Source: Bacillus inaquosorum KCTC 13429
GTDB lineage: Bacteria; Bacillota; Bacilli; Bacillales; Bacillaceae
Direction of reading: 5' to 3'
Assembly: GCF_000332645.1 (NCBI RefSeq)
Contig: NZ_AMXN01000005.1
Location: 62,001-126,000 of the forward strand
DNA length: 64,000 bases
Shown: in pieces, positions 53,953-62,469 of the stretch
Layout of the letters: every line of letters starts with the position of its first letter
Numbering within the stretch: the stretch's first letter is position 1
Program-made: the position numbers and the translations under genes
Notes under the pieces: model-generated
Seen by the model: the letters and a program-made list of their open reading frames with translations, nothing else
Told to the model about the DNA's origin: nothing
Databases searched by the model: none

Positions 53953-55389
53953 CTACCATATACCTAGTACTTTCCACCATAATCCGCCGATCCCAAGCCA
54001 TACGACAATATGAACAATCGACAGGATAAATCCGATGGACCACCATTTACCTTGCGGAATGTAGCCTGCTCCGAAGAAGACTGGAGCCGCTCCAGAACCA
54101 TAGTGAGTCGTTGACCCGAACAGGTTGCTGATGAATGCGAGGCTCAGCGCTGCTAAAAGCGGCGGTGCGCCCGCTGCAACGACCACAGCCAAAAATGCTG
54201 AATACATCGCACTGATGTGGGCTGTCGCACTTGCAAAGAAATAGTGAGAGTAATAATACACAACAATTAAAATGATGAATGCCACAATCCAAGAGAACCC
54301 TGATACGGATGATTTCATGGCATTGCTGAACCAAGACACCATGCCTAACTCATTCAGGAAGTTGGCCAGCATGACAAGCGCCGCAAACCAAGTGAGCGTA
54401 TCCCAAGCGCCCTGTTCTTTTTTGACATCATCCCAAGTCAGAACCTGTGATAATAATAGAACGGCCAAACCGATCAATGCGGTTGTGGTTGCGTCGATGT
54501 TGAAGCTGCCGCCAAAAATCCAAAGCACAAGCACCAAAAGAAAGACAATAACCATGGAAAGCTCTGATTTTTTGAACGGTCCCATTTCTTTCAATTTTTC
54601 TGTTGCGATTTTCGCCGCATCCGGTGTTTCTTTGATTTCCGGCGGATACAGCTTGTAAATTACAAGCGGTGTGATGATTAAGCTTACAAGTCCCGGTACA
54701 ATCGCGGCAATTGCCCAGCTTGTCCATGTTAAGTCCACCCCTGCGACATCATGGGCCAGCTTGGCAATCAGCGGGTTTGCCGCCATCGCCGTTAAGAACA
54801 TAGCAGATGTGATCAGATTCCCCTGAAAACCGGTTTTCAATAAGAATGCGCCGATTTTTCGCTCTGTTCCATTTGCCGGGCTTGATCCGAATGTTTCGGA
54901 TAATGATCTGATAATAGGAAATATAATGCCTCCTGCACGCGCCGTATTACTTGGAATAGCAGGTGAAAGTATTAAATCACTGAACAGCAGTGAATAAGAA
55001 AGTCCAAGGGTTTTTTTCCCGAATTTCTGAACGAATACATACGAAATTCTCGCACCGAGCCCGGTTTTGATAAATCCCCGGGAAATAAAGAATGCGATCA
55101 CGATAAGCCAAATGGTCTTATTCCCGAATCCGCTTAGTGTATCCTCAATTGATAGTGTTCCAGTTAGTGCAGTAACCGCCAATGCAAAAATTGCAATTGC
55201 ACCCATTGGCAAGGGCTTGGAGATAAAGCCGATAATTGTCGCGACAAAGATCGCAAACAAATGCCAAGCTTTAGGTTCAAGTCCGGACGGAGCGGGAATA
55301 AACCAGATGATTAGTCCCACAGCGACAGTAATAAGCAATGGAACAAGCTTTACTGCTGACTGTTTTCCTGCGTCTTTTTCTGAAGCCAT
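53953..55389 (-). CDS. yflS: 2-oxoglutarate/malate translocator-type dicarboxylate transporter YflS
   Basis: 478-residue member of the DASS (divalent anion:sodium symporter, CitT/SODiT1) family. Transporter motifs: SPAIPSNTARAGG near 138-150 with the SNT element, and the second SNLFGSTTHYGSG near 413-425. About twelve to fourteen helices. Likely imports malate or another C4/C5 dicarboxylate. Located just upstream of the citS promoter region but separately transcribed; in 168 it is reported under malate-responsive control, which I cannot see here. Confidence 0.92.
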   Translation of the reverse strand: MASEKDAGKQSAVKLVPLLITVAVGLIIWFIPAPSGLEPKAWHLFAIFVATIIGFISKPLPMGAIAIFALAVTALTGTLSIEDTLSGFGNKTIWLIVIAFFISRGFIKTGLGARISYVFVQKFGKKTLGLSYSLLFSDLILSPAIPSNTARAGGIIFPIIRSLSETFGSSPANGTERKIGAFLLKTGFQGNLITSAMFLTAMAANPLIAKLAHDVAGVDLTWTSWAIAAIVPGLVSLIITPLVIYKLYPPEIKETPDAAKIATEKLKEMGPFKKSELSMVIVFLLVLVLWIFGGSFNIDATTTALIGLAVLLLSQVLTWDDVKKEQGAWDTLTWFAALVMLANFLNELGMVSWFSNAMKSSVSGFSWIVAFIILIVVYYYSHYFFASATAHISAMYSAFLAVVVAAGAPPLLAALSLAFISNLFGSTTHYGSGAAPVFFGAGYIPQGKWWSIGFILSIVHIVVWLGIGGLWWKVLGIW

Positions 55390-55477
55390 AAATAGGTCTC
55401 CTCCTATATACTTGTTTTCCGATCCCCTTTCCCATTCTACTCCTTAACTAAGTTAATAAACAATTTAATTAATTAAA

Positions 55478-55510
55478 AAACACAAAGGTGAGCAGCCCTT
55501 TGTGTTTTTT
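55478..55510 (-). terminator. terminator of pel
   Basis: AAACACAAAGG and CCTTTGTGTTT stem followed on the minus strand by A/T-rich sequence; it lies between pel and yflS. Confidence 0.8.
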
Positions 55511-55516
55511 CATTTC

Positions 55517-56779
55517 TTAATTCAGTTTACCCGCACCCGCTTGAGATATAACATTCGATTTCACATTCGCTGAAGCATCGATTGTGCCGTGCAGAGACGG
55601 TGTCCAGCCGACAGAAGAGCTCAATCCGTTTGCAGCCGATGCGCTGATTTGCGTGCCATTCAGCAAGGTGCCTGAGTCATATAAAGCTGTTCCCCCGCTG
55701 AATACGCTGATCGTTTTAGCAGCTGACAGTCCAGGTACGTCAATAACATTGTTTTGAGCATAAATTTTAGATGACTTTCCGATTCCCCACGCATAGCTGA
55801 AGGCATAACCTGAAGAGCTTGTGCTTCCTTCATAATAGTTGTTGTATACGTGCACTTGTCCAAAGCGGACTCTCGGTGCGCGCTGGACGATATTTTTGTA
55901 GTGGTTATGGTGAAGCGTAATTTTCAATTTGCCATCATCAGATGTTTTGCTGTCGCTTGATCCGAAAATGGAGCTTTTATCATGATCGTGATAATAGTTG
56001 TAAGACATCGTGATATAGTTAGCGCCGTTAGAAGCATCAGTTTGTCCGTCATGGTGCTGATATTCTCTGCCGAAATACTTTGGCGATGTGCTGTCCGGAC
56101 GTGAGCCGTCATTAAATGTACAATGGTCAATCCATACATGCGTGCCGCCGTTTATCGTGATGTTGTCGTATTGAGAGTTCCAGTTTCCTGAGCTTCCGTC
56201 AGTTGGATCCCATTGCGGAAAATAATCATAGGCATCCTGGAATTCGAGATTGCGGATAATGACGTTATCGCTCTTGATTTGGAAGTTACCGCCCACAATT
56301 TTGGCATTTGTACCTGAACCGACGATTGTCGTGTTTGCAGGAATATCCAGCATGACCCGTGCTTTTTGGTTTTTCTGAGAGCGTGCTCTGGCTTCTTCTT
56401 GTGTTCCGGAAGGCTCTTTTTTGCCCCATGTGCTTGGATCATAGGCTTTCAAATATTTGTTCAAATCGTACTCTGGATCTTTATAGTCATTTAAACCAAG
56501 CGGCTTCAAATTGTCATCCACATTCATGTCAATTGTTCCCTTGATATAAATGATTTTTGGCGTTGTGTTGGTATCCTTGCCTAATGCTGAGACAAGCTGG
56601 TTTCTGTTGCTGACGGTATACACGTTCGAGGACGATGCTTTTGATCCGCCTGTCGTGCCCGTCGAGTACGCGCCCCAGCCATCATTTGACCCTAATGTCT
56701 GATGGCCCAAATCAGCCGCGTTTGCGCCAGCTGGAGTCAACCCTAAGAATAGAGCCGTAGCTAACATCACTTTTTTCAT
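55517..56779 (-). CDS. pel: Secreted pectate lyase (PL1)
   Basis: 420-residue polysaccharide lyase family 1 enzyme cutting polygalacturonate by Ca2+-dependent beta-elimination outside the cell. Signal peptide of 21 residues cut after ANA. Parallel beta-helix landmarks: WIDHCTFNDGSRPD near 215-228 and the catalytic arginine region RAPRVRFGQVHVYNNYY near 296-312. GGGGG lies ten bases before the ATG. Monocistronic, behind the yflT terminator. Confidence 0.96.
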   Translation of the reverse strand: MKKVMLATALFLGLTPAGANAADLGHQTLGSNDGWGAYSTGTTGGSKASSSNVYTVSNRNQLVSALGKDTNTTPKIIYIKGTIDMNVDDNLKPLGLNDYKDPEYDLNKYLKAYDPSTWGKKEPSGTQEEARARSQKNQKARVMLDIPANTTIVGSGTNAKIVGGNFQIKSDNVIIRNLEFQDAYDYFPQWDPTDGSSGNWNSQYDNITINGGTHVWIDHCTFNDGSRPDSTSPKYFGREYQHHDGQTDASNGANYITMSYNYYHDHDKSSIFGSSDSKTSDDGKLKITLHHNHYKNIVQRAPRVRFGQVHVYNNYYEGSTSSSGYAFSYAWGIGKSSKIYAQNNVIDVPGLSAAKTISVFSGGTALYDSGTLLNGTQISASAANGLSSSVGWTPSLHGTIDASANVKSNVISQAGAGKLN

Positions 56780-56925
56780 CCACTATGAACCCCCATTTGC
56801 TATTTTGTGAGATTTTATTCCAATTTATCACAAAAATATAATAGCAAATTGAGGGACATCCAGAACCGAAAATCTTCCGCTATCTAATTGCGGCATTCTG
56901 CAAAACATACACCGCAAAAACCGCA

Positions 56926-56960
56926 AAAAACCCAAAAGGCCGAAGTTTGCCTTTTGGGTT
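56926..56960 (-). terminator. terminator of yflT
   Basis: AACCCAAAAGGC and GCCTTTTGGGTT form a 12-bp stem followed on the minus strand by TTTTTTG. Confidence 0.9.
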
Positions 56961-56971
56961 CTATTCCTGCA

Positions 56972-57319
56972 TTAAGCCCAGGATTTCACTTTTTCATTGT
57001 CTGTTACAAAGAGAAGCACTTTCCCTTCATCCAAACGTTTTTCAAATTGAGCGGCTTCATCTTCAGAAAAGCCGATTTCATGAATTTTATTGCGGAGCTC
57101 GTCTCCTTTTTTATTAAACACGTTTCCTACCGCATTCTTAAAACCCGTTTCTTTGGCTCCGATCGTGTTGGCGTTCGTGTTGTCTGCCAGCCGTTCCGTT
57201 CTGTCATCGTCGTGAGCTAAGACGTATACATCCTCTTTCGCAACACCCATTTGCTGTAATTCTTCTACATCCTTCATGAGCTGTTCGTCGTTTGTATACT
57301 CTTTTACAACTGGTTTCAT
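56972..57319 (-). CDS. yflT: General stress protein 17M (YflT)
   Basis: 115-residue acidic protein: an N-terminal YflT domain (VKEYTNDEQLMKDVEELQQMG, then YVLAHDDDRTERLADNTNAN) and a short C-terminal part. The domain is a common module of Bacillales general stress proteins with unknown biochemical role. A consensus sigma-B promoter lies 40 bases upstream, consistent with strong heat, salt and ethanol induction in 168. GGAGGA lies ten bases before the ATG. Confidence 0.93.
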   Translation of the reverse strand: MKPVVKEYTNDEQLMKDVEELQQMGVAKEDVYVLAHDDDRTERLADNTNANTIGAKETGFKNAVGNVFNKKGDELRNKIHEIGFSEDEAAQFEKRLDEGKVLLFVTDNEKVKSWA

Positions 57320-57356
57320 TTCGACATTCCTCCTTCATGATTACTATATTTCTTTC

Positions 57357-57381
57357 ATACCCGGTCGCATATAGATGAAAC
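57357..57381 (-). promoter_or_regulatory. sigma-B promoter of yflT
   Basis: GTTTCA (57376-57381), 13 bases, GGGTAT (57357-57362) on the minus strand: a perfect -10 and close -35. Confidence 0.88.
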
Positions 57382-57562
57382 AGATTCTAGAACATTGAAG
57401 CGAAAAACAGGAAGAATGGTAGTAGCCATTTATTTTCCGCCCATGGTAAAGTGATAGGAACGGGGAATATTTTCAGAAAAATCAAAATCAAAGAGAAACC
57501 GCTGCACGGAGCAAACGATCATGAATTGCTGTCTTTATCCGTACGAGCAGGAGGTATGTCTA

Positions 57563-57931
57563 ATGCAATACTTTTCACCAGAACAGCAATACAATGCATG
57601 GGTTGTGAGTGATTTAGTCAAACAGATTTTCCATCAGCGCGCCGGCTGTTCACCCGGAATTCACGAGCTTGCGGCCTTTGCTGAGGAACATTTTCATATC
57701 GATATCGACTTTGTCTTCTCGATTATCATGAATATCGGCGACATTGAATTCGCGCTTGCAGAAGAAATAGAAAAGAAATTGTCCGGTTATCTCGGCGCTC
57801 TCCTTCCTTATGTTAATGCTGATATGCTTAAAAACTCTAAAGCTAATGCCCAAGCGTTTTTGTCTCGGAGACACGGCGATGCTGTATACCATTTATTTGT
57901 GTCTGATGATGCTTTCATGAAAAAGCAGTAA
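57563..57931 (+). CDS. yfmB: YfmB, protein of unknown function
   Basis: 122-residue soluble acidic protein reading [13 protein letters not shown], with no recognisable catalytic motif and no membrane helix. The start is the ATG at 57563 behind AGGAGG (eight bases); the frame is open for 14 codons more. It lies between yflT and the iron-regulated yfmCDEF operon. No terminator separates it from yfmC, but the Fur-controlled promoter intervenes. Confidence 0.85.
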   Translation: MQYFSPEQQYNAWVVSDLVKQIFHQRAGCSPGIHELAAFAEEHFHIDIDFVFSIIMNIGDIEFALAEEIEKKLSGYLGALLPYVNADMLKNSKANAQAFLSRRHGDAVYHLFVSDDAFMKKQ

Positions 57932-57959
57932 AACCGACGCTTTCTTTACTAAAAAAATA

Positions 57960-57987
57960 TTGACATGATGAGCCATGCTATTATAGT
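57960..57987 (+). promoter_or_regulatory. sigma-A promoter of yfmCDEF
   Basis: TTGACA (57960-57965), 16 bases, TATAGT (57982-57987). The Fur box begins ten bases downstream. Confidence 0.75.
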
Positions 57988-57996
57988 GTTTACATG

Positions 57997-58014
57997 TGAT
58001 AATGATTCTCATTA
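57997..58014. promoter_or_regulatory. Fur box of yfmCDEF
   Basis: TGATAATGATTCTCATTA contains the 7-1-7 Fur motif (TGATAAT-G-ATTCTCA) just downstream of the -10 box, so iron-loaded Fur would block initiation. Confidence 0.88.
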
Positions 58015-58040
58015 CTAAATCTAAAAAAAGGAAGAATGAC

Positions 58041-58988
58041 ATGCGCACCTATTCTAACAAGTTGTTTGCCATCATGAGTGTTCTATTAATCGCCTGCTTC
58101 ATTGTATCCGGCTGTTCATCAAGCCAGAATAACAGCGGAAGCAGCGAAAGCAAGTCTAAGGATTCAAGAGTGATCCAGCACGAAGAAGGAAAAACGCCAG
58201 TAAGCGGCACACCTAAGCGGGTGGTTGTCCTTGAGCTTTCATTCTTGGATGCTGTCTACAACCTCGGCATTACGCCGGTGGGCATCGCCGATGACAACAA
58301 AAAAGATATGATTAAAAAGCTTGTCGGCAGCTCAATTGATTATACATCGGTAGGCACACGCAGCGAACCGAATCTAGAGGTCATCAGTTCCTTAAAGCCT
58401 GATATCATCATCGCTGATGCTGAACGCCATAAAAACATTTATAAACAGCTGAAACAAATCGCCCCGACGATTGAATTAAAAAGCCGGGAAGCGACATATG
58501 ACGAAACGATCGACAGCTTTACAACCATTGCTAAAGCGTTAAATAAAGAAGATGAAGGAAAAGAAAAGCTTGCAGAGCACAACAAAGTCATCAACGATCT
58601 AAAAGCGGAGCTTCCGAAAGATGAAAACCGCAACATCGTTCTTGGGGTTGCTAGAGCAGATTCATTCCAGCTTCATACGTCCTCATCTTATGACGGAGAA
58701 ATCTTTAAAATGCTCGGCTTTACGCACGCAGTGAAATCAAATGAAGCCTATCAAGAGGTCAGCCTTGAGCAATTGAGCAAAATCGATCCAGATATTTTGT
58801 TCATCTCAGCCAACGAAGGCAAGACAATTGTAGACGAGTGGAAAACGAACCCGCTCTGGAAAAATCTCAAAGCGGTGAAAAACGGACAAGTCTATGATGC
58901 AGACCGTGACACTTGGACAAGATTCAGAGGGATCAAGTCTAGTGAAACAAGCGCCAAAGACGTCCTCAAAAAAGTGTATAATAAGTAA
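58041..58988 (+). CDS. yfmC: Iron-siderophore (ferric citrate) binding lipoprotein YfmC
   Basis: 315-residue substrate-binding lipoprotein of the FecB/BtuF type. Signal with lipobox IVSGC, lipidated C25, a Ser/Asn linker, then a two-lobed receptor domain (PKRVVVLELSFLDAVYNLGI near 58-77, SLKPDIIIADAERH near 112-125). In 168 YfmCDEF imports ferric citrate. The start at 58041 lies behind AAGGAAG; an ATG 15 codons upstream falls inside the Fur box and is rejected. First gene of the operon. Confidence 0.94.
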   Translation: MRTYSNKLFAIMSVLLIACFIVSGCSSSQNNSGSSESKSKDSRVIQHEEGKTPVSGTPKRVVVLELSFLDAVYNLGITPVGIADDNKKDMIKKLVGSSIDYTSVGTRSEPNLEVISSLKPDIIIADAERHKNIYKQLKQIAPTIELKSREATYDETIDSFTTIAKALNKEDEGKEKLAEHNKVINDLKAELPKDENRNIVLGVARADSFQLHTSSSYDGEIFKMLGFTHAVKSNEAYQEVSLEQLSKIDPDILFISANEGKTIVDEWKTNPLWKNLKAVKNGQVYDADRDTWTRFRGIKSSETSAKDVLKKVYNK

Positions 58989-59059
58989 GACTATGAGAAG
59001 CGAGGGGAAATCCTTGCTTCTTCGTTTTTGCAATCAGACGCAGTAAGGAAGTGAGACTG

Positions 59060-60061
59060 TTGTATCATTCAGCCAAACGGCGCTTATCATCGAGACTGAT
59101 GATATTTATCATCGCACTGATCATTTTTATATTCGGGCTTGGGCTGAATCTATCAGTAGGAGCCTCAGACATCGGCATCATAGATTCATTGAAATATCTT
59201 TTTGTATGGGACGGTTCAAAGGAACAGCTCATCATCTCTACTCTTCGCCTTCCCCGCACATTAATTGGCGTTTTCGTCGGTGCCAGCCTTGCCGTAGCAG
59301 GGGCGCTGATGCAGGCCATGACTAGAAACCCTCTGGCTTCACCTCAAATTTTCGGTGTGAATGCGGGCGCATCGCTTTTTGTCGTTGCTTCTCTCGTCAT
59401 TCTGCCGGCATCGCCCTATTCTTCCGTTGTATTCGCTTTTGCGGGTGCGGCAGCAGGCGGCGCGATTGTGTATATGATTGCCTCATCCGGCGGAATGACA
59501 CCAGTCAAGCTGGCGCTATCGGGAATGGCGGTGCATTTGTTCCTCTCCTCCATGACACAGGCCGTCATTATTTTAAATGAGTCGGGAGAAGATGTTCTGT
59601 ACTGGATGACAGGCGCGATTGACGGAAGCAATTGGCAGGACGTCATGACCATCGCTCCGTTTTCTGTCATCGGCATCGGGCTTGCCCTCGTGTTTTCCGG
59701 TTCTGTTTCTGTTCTTGGTCTTGGGGACGAGACAGCAAAAGGGCTTGGGCAAAACATGAACGGCATCCGGATTCTGATCAGCTTTATCATTTTAATTCTT
59801 TCCGGCGCTTCCGTAGCCGTCGCCGGGCCGATCGGCTTTGTCGGACTGCTCATTCCGCATATTGTCCGCAAGCTGATCGGAGAACATTATCAATATGTGC
59901 TTCCGTTTTCAGCGCTGTTCGGTGCCATTTTGCTGGTGTACGCAGATGTTCTGGCCAGATGGATTGCGTTTCCTTATGAATCACCGGTCGGCATTGTCAC
60001 CGCGATTATCGGAACACCGTTTTTCTTATATTTGGCAAGGAAAGGGCGAAATCTGAAATGA
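59060..60061 (+). CDS. yfmD: Ferric-citrate ABC transporter permease YfmD
   Basis: 333-residue FecCD-family permease with about nine or ten helices. LRLPRTLIGVFVGASLAVAG near 55-74 and GPIGFVGLLIPHIVRK near 257-272 (coupling region) are family hallmarks. A TTG start at 59060 follows AAGGAAG by eight bases; a GTG three codons upstream overlaps that site. Its last four bases overlap yfmE (ATGA), so translation is coupled. Forms the membrane channel with YfmE. Confidence 0.94.
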   Translation: MYHSAKRRLSSRLMIFIIALIIFIFGLGLNLSVGASDIGIIDSLKYLFVWDGSKEQLIISTLRLPRTLIGVFVGASLAVAGALMQAMTRNPLASPQIFGVNAGASLFVVASLVILPASPYSSVVFAFAGAAAGGAIVYMIASSGGMTPVKLALSGMAVHLFLSSMTQAVIILNESGEDVLYWMTGAIDGSNWQDVMTIAPFSVIGIGLALVFSGSVSVLGLGDETAKGLGQNMNGIRILISFIILILSGASVAVAGPIGFVGLLIPHIVRKLIGEHYQYVLPFSALFGAILLVYADVLARWIAFPYESPVGIVTAIIGTPFFLYLARKGRNLK

Positions 60062-61059
60062 AGAAAACAACCAGAAAACAAAAACGCCCTTTGCTGGCGA
60101 TACTCATATTGGCCGTGCTTCTGATCGTTCTGTCCGTCATCAGCATCGGCTTCGGTGCATTATACATTTCACCGGATGCGGTGGTGACAAATTTGCTGGG
60201 ACTGGATCATTCCTTTGAATTCATCATCCAGCAATACCGCCTTCCCCGGATTATACTAGCGATTTTGGCCGGTGCCGGGCTTGCCGCGGCCGGTACGATT
60301 TTGCAGGGTGTCATCCGCAATCCGCTCGCTTCCCCGGACGTTGTCGGCATTTCAAAAGGGTCCGGACTTGCGGCCATGGCTGTGATTCTGATTTTTCCTA
60401 AATCGCCAGTGTACGTGCTTCCGTTCTCTGCATTTGCCGGAGCCGCCATTATTGCTGTACTATTATTAATGATAGCCCGCAAAAAAAGCATTCAGCCCTC
60501 TTCATTGGCTCTATCAGGCATCGCCTTAGGCGCGGTCTGCCACGCCGGGATGCAATATATGATGGTCAAGTTTCCGGGCGACGTGAATGCTGCACTCATT
60601 TGGCTGACAGGCAGCCTCTGGGGAAGAAACTGGGAAGAAGTCAAGCTGCTTGCGCCATGGCTTTTGATTCTTTTGCCGATCGTCTGCATTCTCATACCGA
60701 AGCTGGATCTTATGTCACTCGGCGATGAGCTTGCGCAGGGTCTCGGAGAAAACGCAAACAGGCTGAGATTCATTCTGATTTTTACCGCGGTTGCGCTGGC
60801 GGGAAGCTGTGTAGCCGTCGTCGGCTCAATCGGTTTTATCGGCTTGCTTGCTCCGCATATCGCCAGACGGCTTACCGGAGAAAAAGCTAAATATTTACTG
60901 CCTGCATCGGCATTGATTGGTGCTATTATATTATTAATTGCAGATACGTTAGGGCGCGGCATCATGCCTCCGGTTGAAATACCGGCCGGAATATTGACAG
61001 CCGTGATCGGCGCGCCTTATTTCTTATATTTTTTGAAATTCGAAGCGAGGAAACAGTAG
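60058..61059 (+). CDS. yfmE: Ferric-citrate ABC transporter permease YfmE
   Basis: 333-residue second FecCD permease. It shows the same landmarks as YfmD (YRLPRIILAILAGAGLAAAG near 60-79, GSIGFIGLLAPHIARRL near 260-276) but differs elsewhere, as expected for a heterodimeric channel. The ATG overlaps the yfmD stop by four bases. Followed by the ATPase gene after 12 bases. Confidence 0.94.
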   Translation: MKKTTRKQKRPLLAILILAVLLIVLSVISIGFGALYISPDAVVTNLLGLDHSFEFIIQQYRLPRIILAILAGAGLAAAGTILQGVIRNPLASPDVVGISKGSGLAAMAVILIFPKSPVYVLPFSAFAGAAIIAVLLLMIARKKSIQPSSLALSGIALGAVCHAGMQYMMVKFPGDVNAALIWLTGSLWGRNWEEVKLLAPWLLILLPIVCILIPKLDLMSLGDELAQGLGENANRLRFILIFTAVALAGSCVAVVGSIGFIGLLAPHIARRLTGEKAKYLLPASALIGAIILLIADTLGRGIMPPVEIPAGILTAVIGAPYFLYFLKFEARKQ

Positions 61060-61071
61060 GGAGAGGATATC

Positions 61072-61872
61072 ATGGGAAAACTGGCTGCAGACCAGCTCAC
61101 TCTTTCATATGACAGCACAGTGATTATTGACGGAGTCGATTTAAAGATAGAAGAGGGAAAAATCACTGCACTCATCGGCGCCAATGGCTGCGGGAAATCA
61201 ACAATCCTCAAATCACTCGCCAGGCTGATGGCGCCAAAAAGCGGTACGGTACTATTAGAAGGAAAAGATATCCACCGCCAGCCGTCAAAAGAAGTCGCAA
61301 AAAAACTGGCCATTCTTCCTCAATCTCCTCAGGCGCCTGAAGGATTGACGGTAGAGGAATTGTGCTATTTCGGCAGACATCCTCACAAAAAACTGTTATC
61401 CAAGCATACCCAAGAGGATCACGATATGGTAGAGTGGGCCCTGGAAGCAACGGGAATGATAGAGCTGAAGGAACGGACACTGGATGCTCTCTCAGGCGGT
61501 CAAAGACAAAGAGCATGGATTTCCATGGCGCTTGCTCAAGGAACTGATTTGCTTTTGCTTGATGAACCGACCACGTATTTAGACATTTCACACCAGATTG
61601 AAGTGCTTGAGCTGCTGAAAAAGCTGAACCGCGATCATGGCCGCACCGTTGTGATGGTGCTCCATGATTTAAACCAGGCCGCTCAATATGCTGACTATCT
61701 GATCAGTGTGCTGGACGGAAAAGTATACAATGCCGGAACACCGGAAGATGTGTTTACCCAGCCATTTTTCCGTGAAGTCTTCGGCCTGGAATGCTGCATC
61801 ATGAGAAGCCCGATCGACCAGAAGCCAATGTGCCTGCCGACGGGACTGTGTCCGAAATTACGGGCGACATAA
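61072..61872 (+). CDS. yfmF: Ferric-citrate ABC transporter ATPase YfmF
   Basis: 266-residue ABC ATPase of the FepC/FecE group. Walker [10 protein letters not shown] near 35-43, Q-loop ILPQSPQ near 81-87, signature [10 protein letters not shown] near 140-149, Walker [10 protein letters not shown] near 160-168 and H-loop VLHDLNQA near 195. It powers YfmC-YfmDE uptake. Last gene of the operon, followed by a modest hairpin. Confidence 0.95.
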   Translation: MGKLAADQLTLSYDSTVIIDGVDLKIEEGKITALIGANGCGKSTILKSLARLMAPKSGTVLLEGKDIHRQPSKEVAKKLAILPQSPQAPEGLTVEELCYFGRHPHKKLLSKHTQEDHDMVEWALEATGMIELKERTLDALSGGQRQRAWISMALAQGTDLLLLDEPTTYLDISHQIEVLELLKKLNRDHGRTVVMVLHDLNQAAQYADYLISVLDGKVYNAGTPEDVFTQPFFREVFGLECCIMRSPIDQKPMCLPTGLCPKLRAT

Positions 61873-61891
61873 AAAGGAGAGGAATGCCTAG

Positions 61892-61920
61892 GGCTGTCGA
61901 GAAACTTGACAGCCTTCATT
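61892..61920 (+). terminator. weak terminator of yfmCDEF
   Basis: GGCTGTC-GAGAAACTT-GACAGCC stem followed by TTCATTTT, an imperfect T tract. Confidence 0.6.
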
Positions 61921-62380
61921 TTCCCTTATAATATTTCATTCTCACATAATTGATGATAAACTAAAAAAACTCATCATTCTTCTCAAGTTCCACACGAGGT
62001 ACTCTTAACATAAGTTAAATTTGTTCTTATTGACCAACTTGTTAAAGTTGTACCATCACTTCGAATCTTAACAAGACATAAACGTTATCTCATAACTAGA
62101 AAAGACCGAAAGAATTATAGTAAGTCATCCTCGAAATGCGTGGAAAGACCAAAAAGAAAAAGCGACAAAATTAGCTTATGTATCAGAAAAAGAAAGAATC
62201 AAAACAGTGGTAAGGGGCTTTGCTATTGCAGGTTCAATTAAAAATCGAGATATAAATTAACAGAATATTGTATATTTTCCGCAAAAATATATTGAAAATC
62301 GTAATACTCAACGAAGCTTGGGCTTAATGTCTCTTTTTCTGATTCTCAATCCGATAATTATTAAAAACATTTAAAATAAA
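61921..62380. other. AT-rich intergenic region
   Basis: About 460 bases markedly richer in A/T than the operon before it. Except for the orphan open frame at 62096-62260, I see no gene, ribosome site or repeat. Confidence 0.5.
62096..62260 (+). pseudogene. Orphan 54-codon open frame, probable coding remnant
   Basis: Reads SHPRNAWKDQKEKATKLAY and VVRGFAIAGSIKNRDIN before a TAA. It looks protein-like in composition (mixed charged and hydrophobic, no low complexity) but has no ATG, GTG or TTG start with a ribosome site and begins right after a stop. Best read as the C-terminal relic of a lost gene; family not recognised. Confidence 0.3.
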
Positions 62381-62415
62381 AGCTTGTAGAAAAAACATTG
62401 TTTTTTCTACAAGCT
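62381..62415 (-). terminator. terminator of yfmG
   Basis: Perfect 16-bp inverted repeat AGCTTGTAGAAAAAAC with a 3-base loop; the minus-strand transcript continues TTTATTTTAAA. Confidence 0.75.
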
Positions 62416-62469
62416 GAACATTATTACACAATGTTAGTATACTTTTATCAAGTCTCTAATCTAGAATGA

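Noticed and set aside
59416..60965. Long minus-strand frames opposite yfmD and yfmE
   Set aside because: Antisense shadows of membrane permeases, rich in Pro, Ser and Thr, with no ribosome sites.
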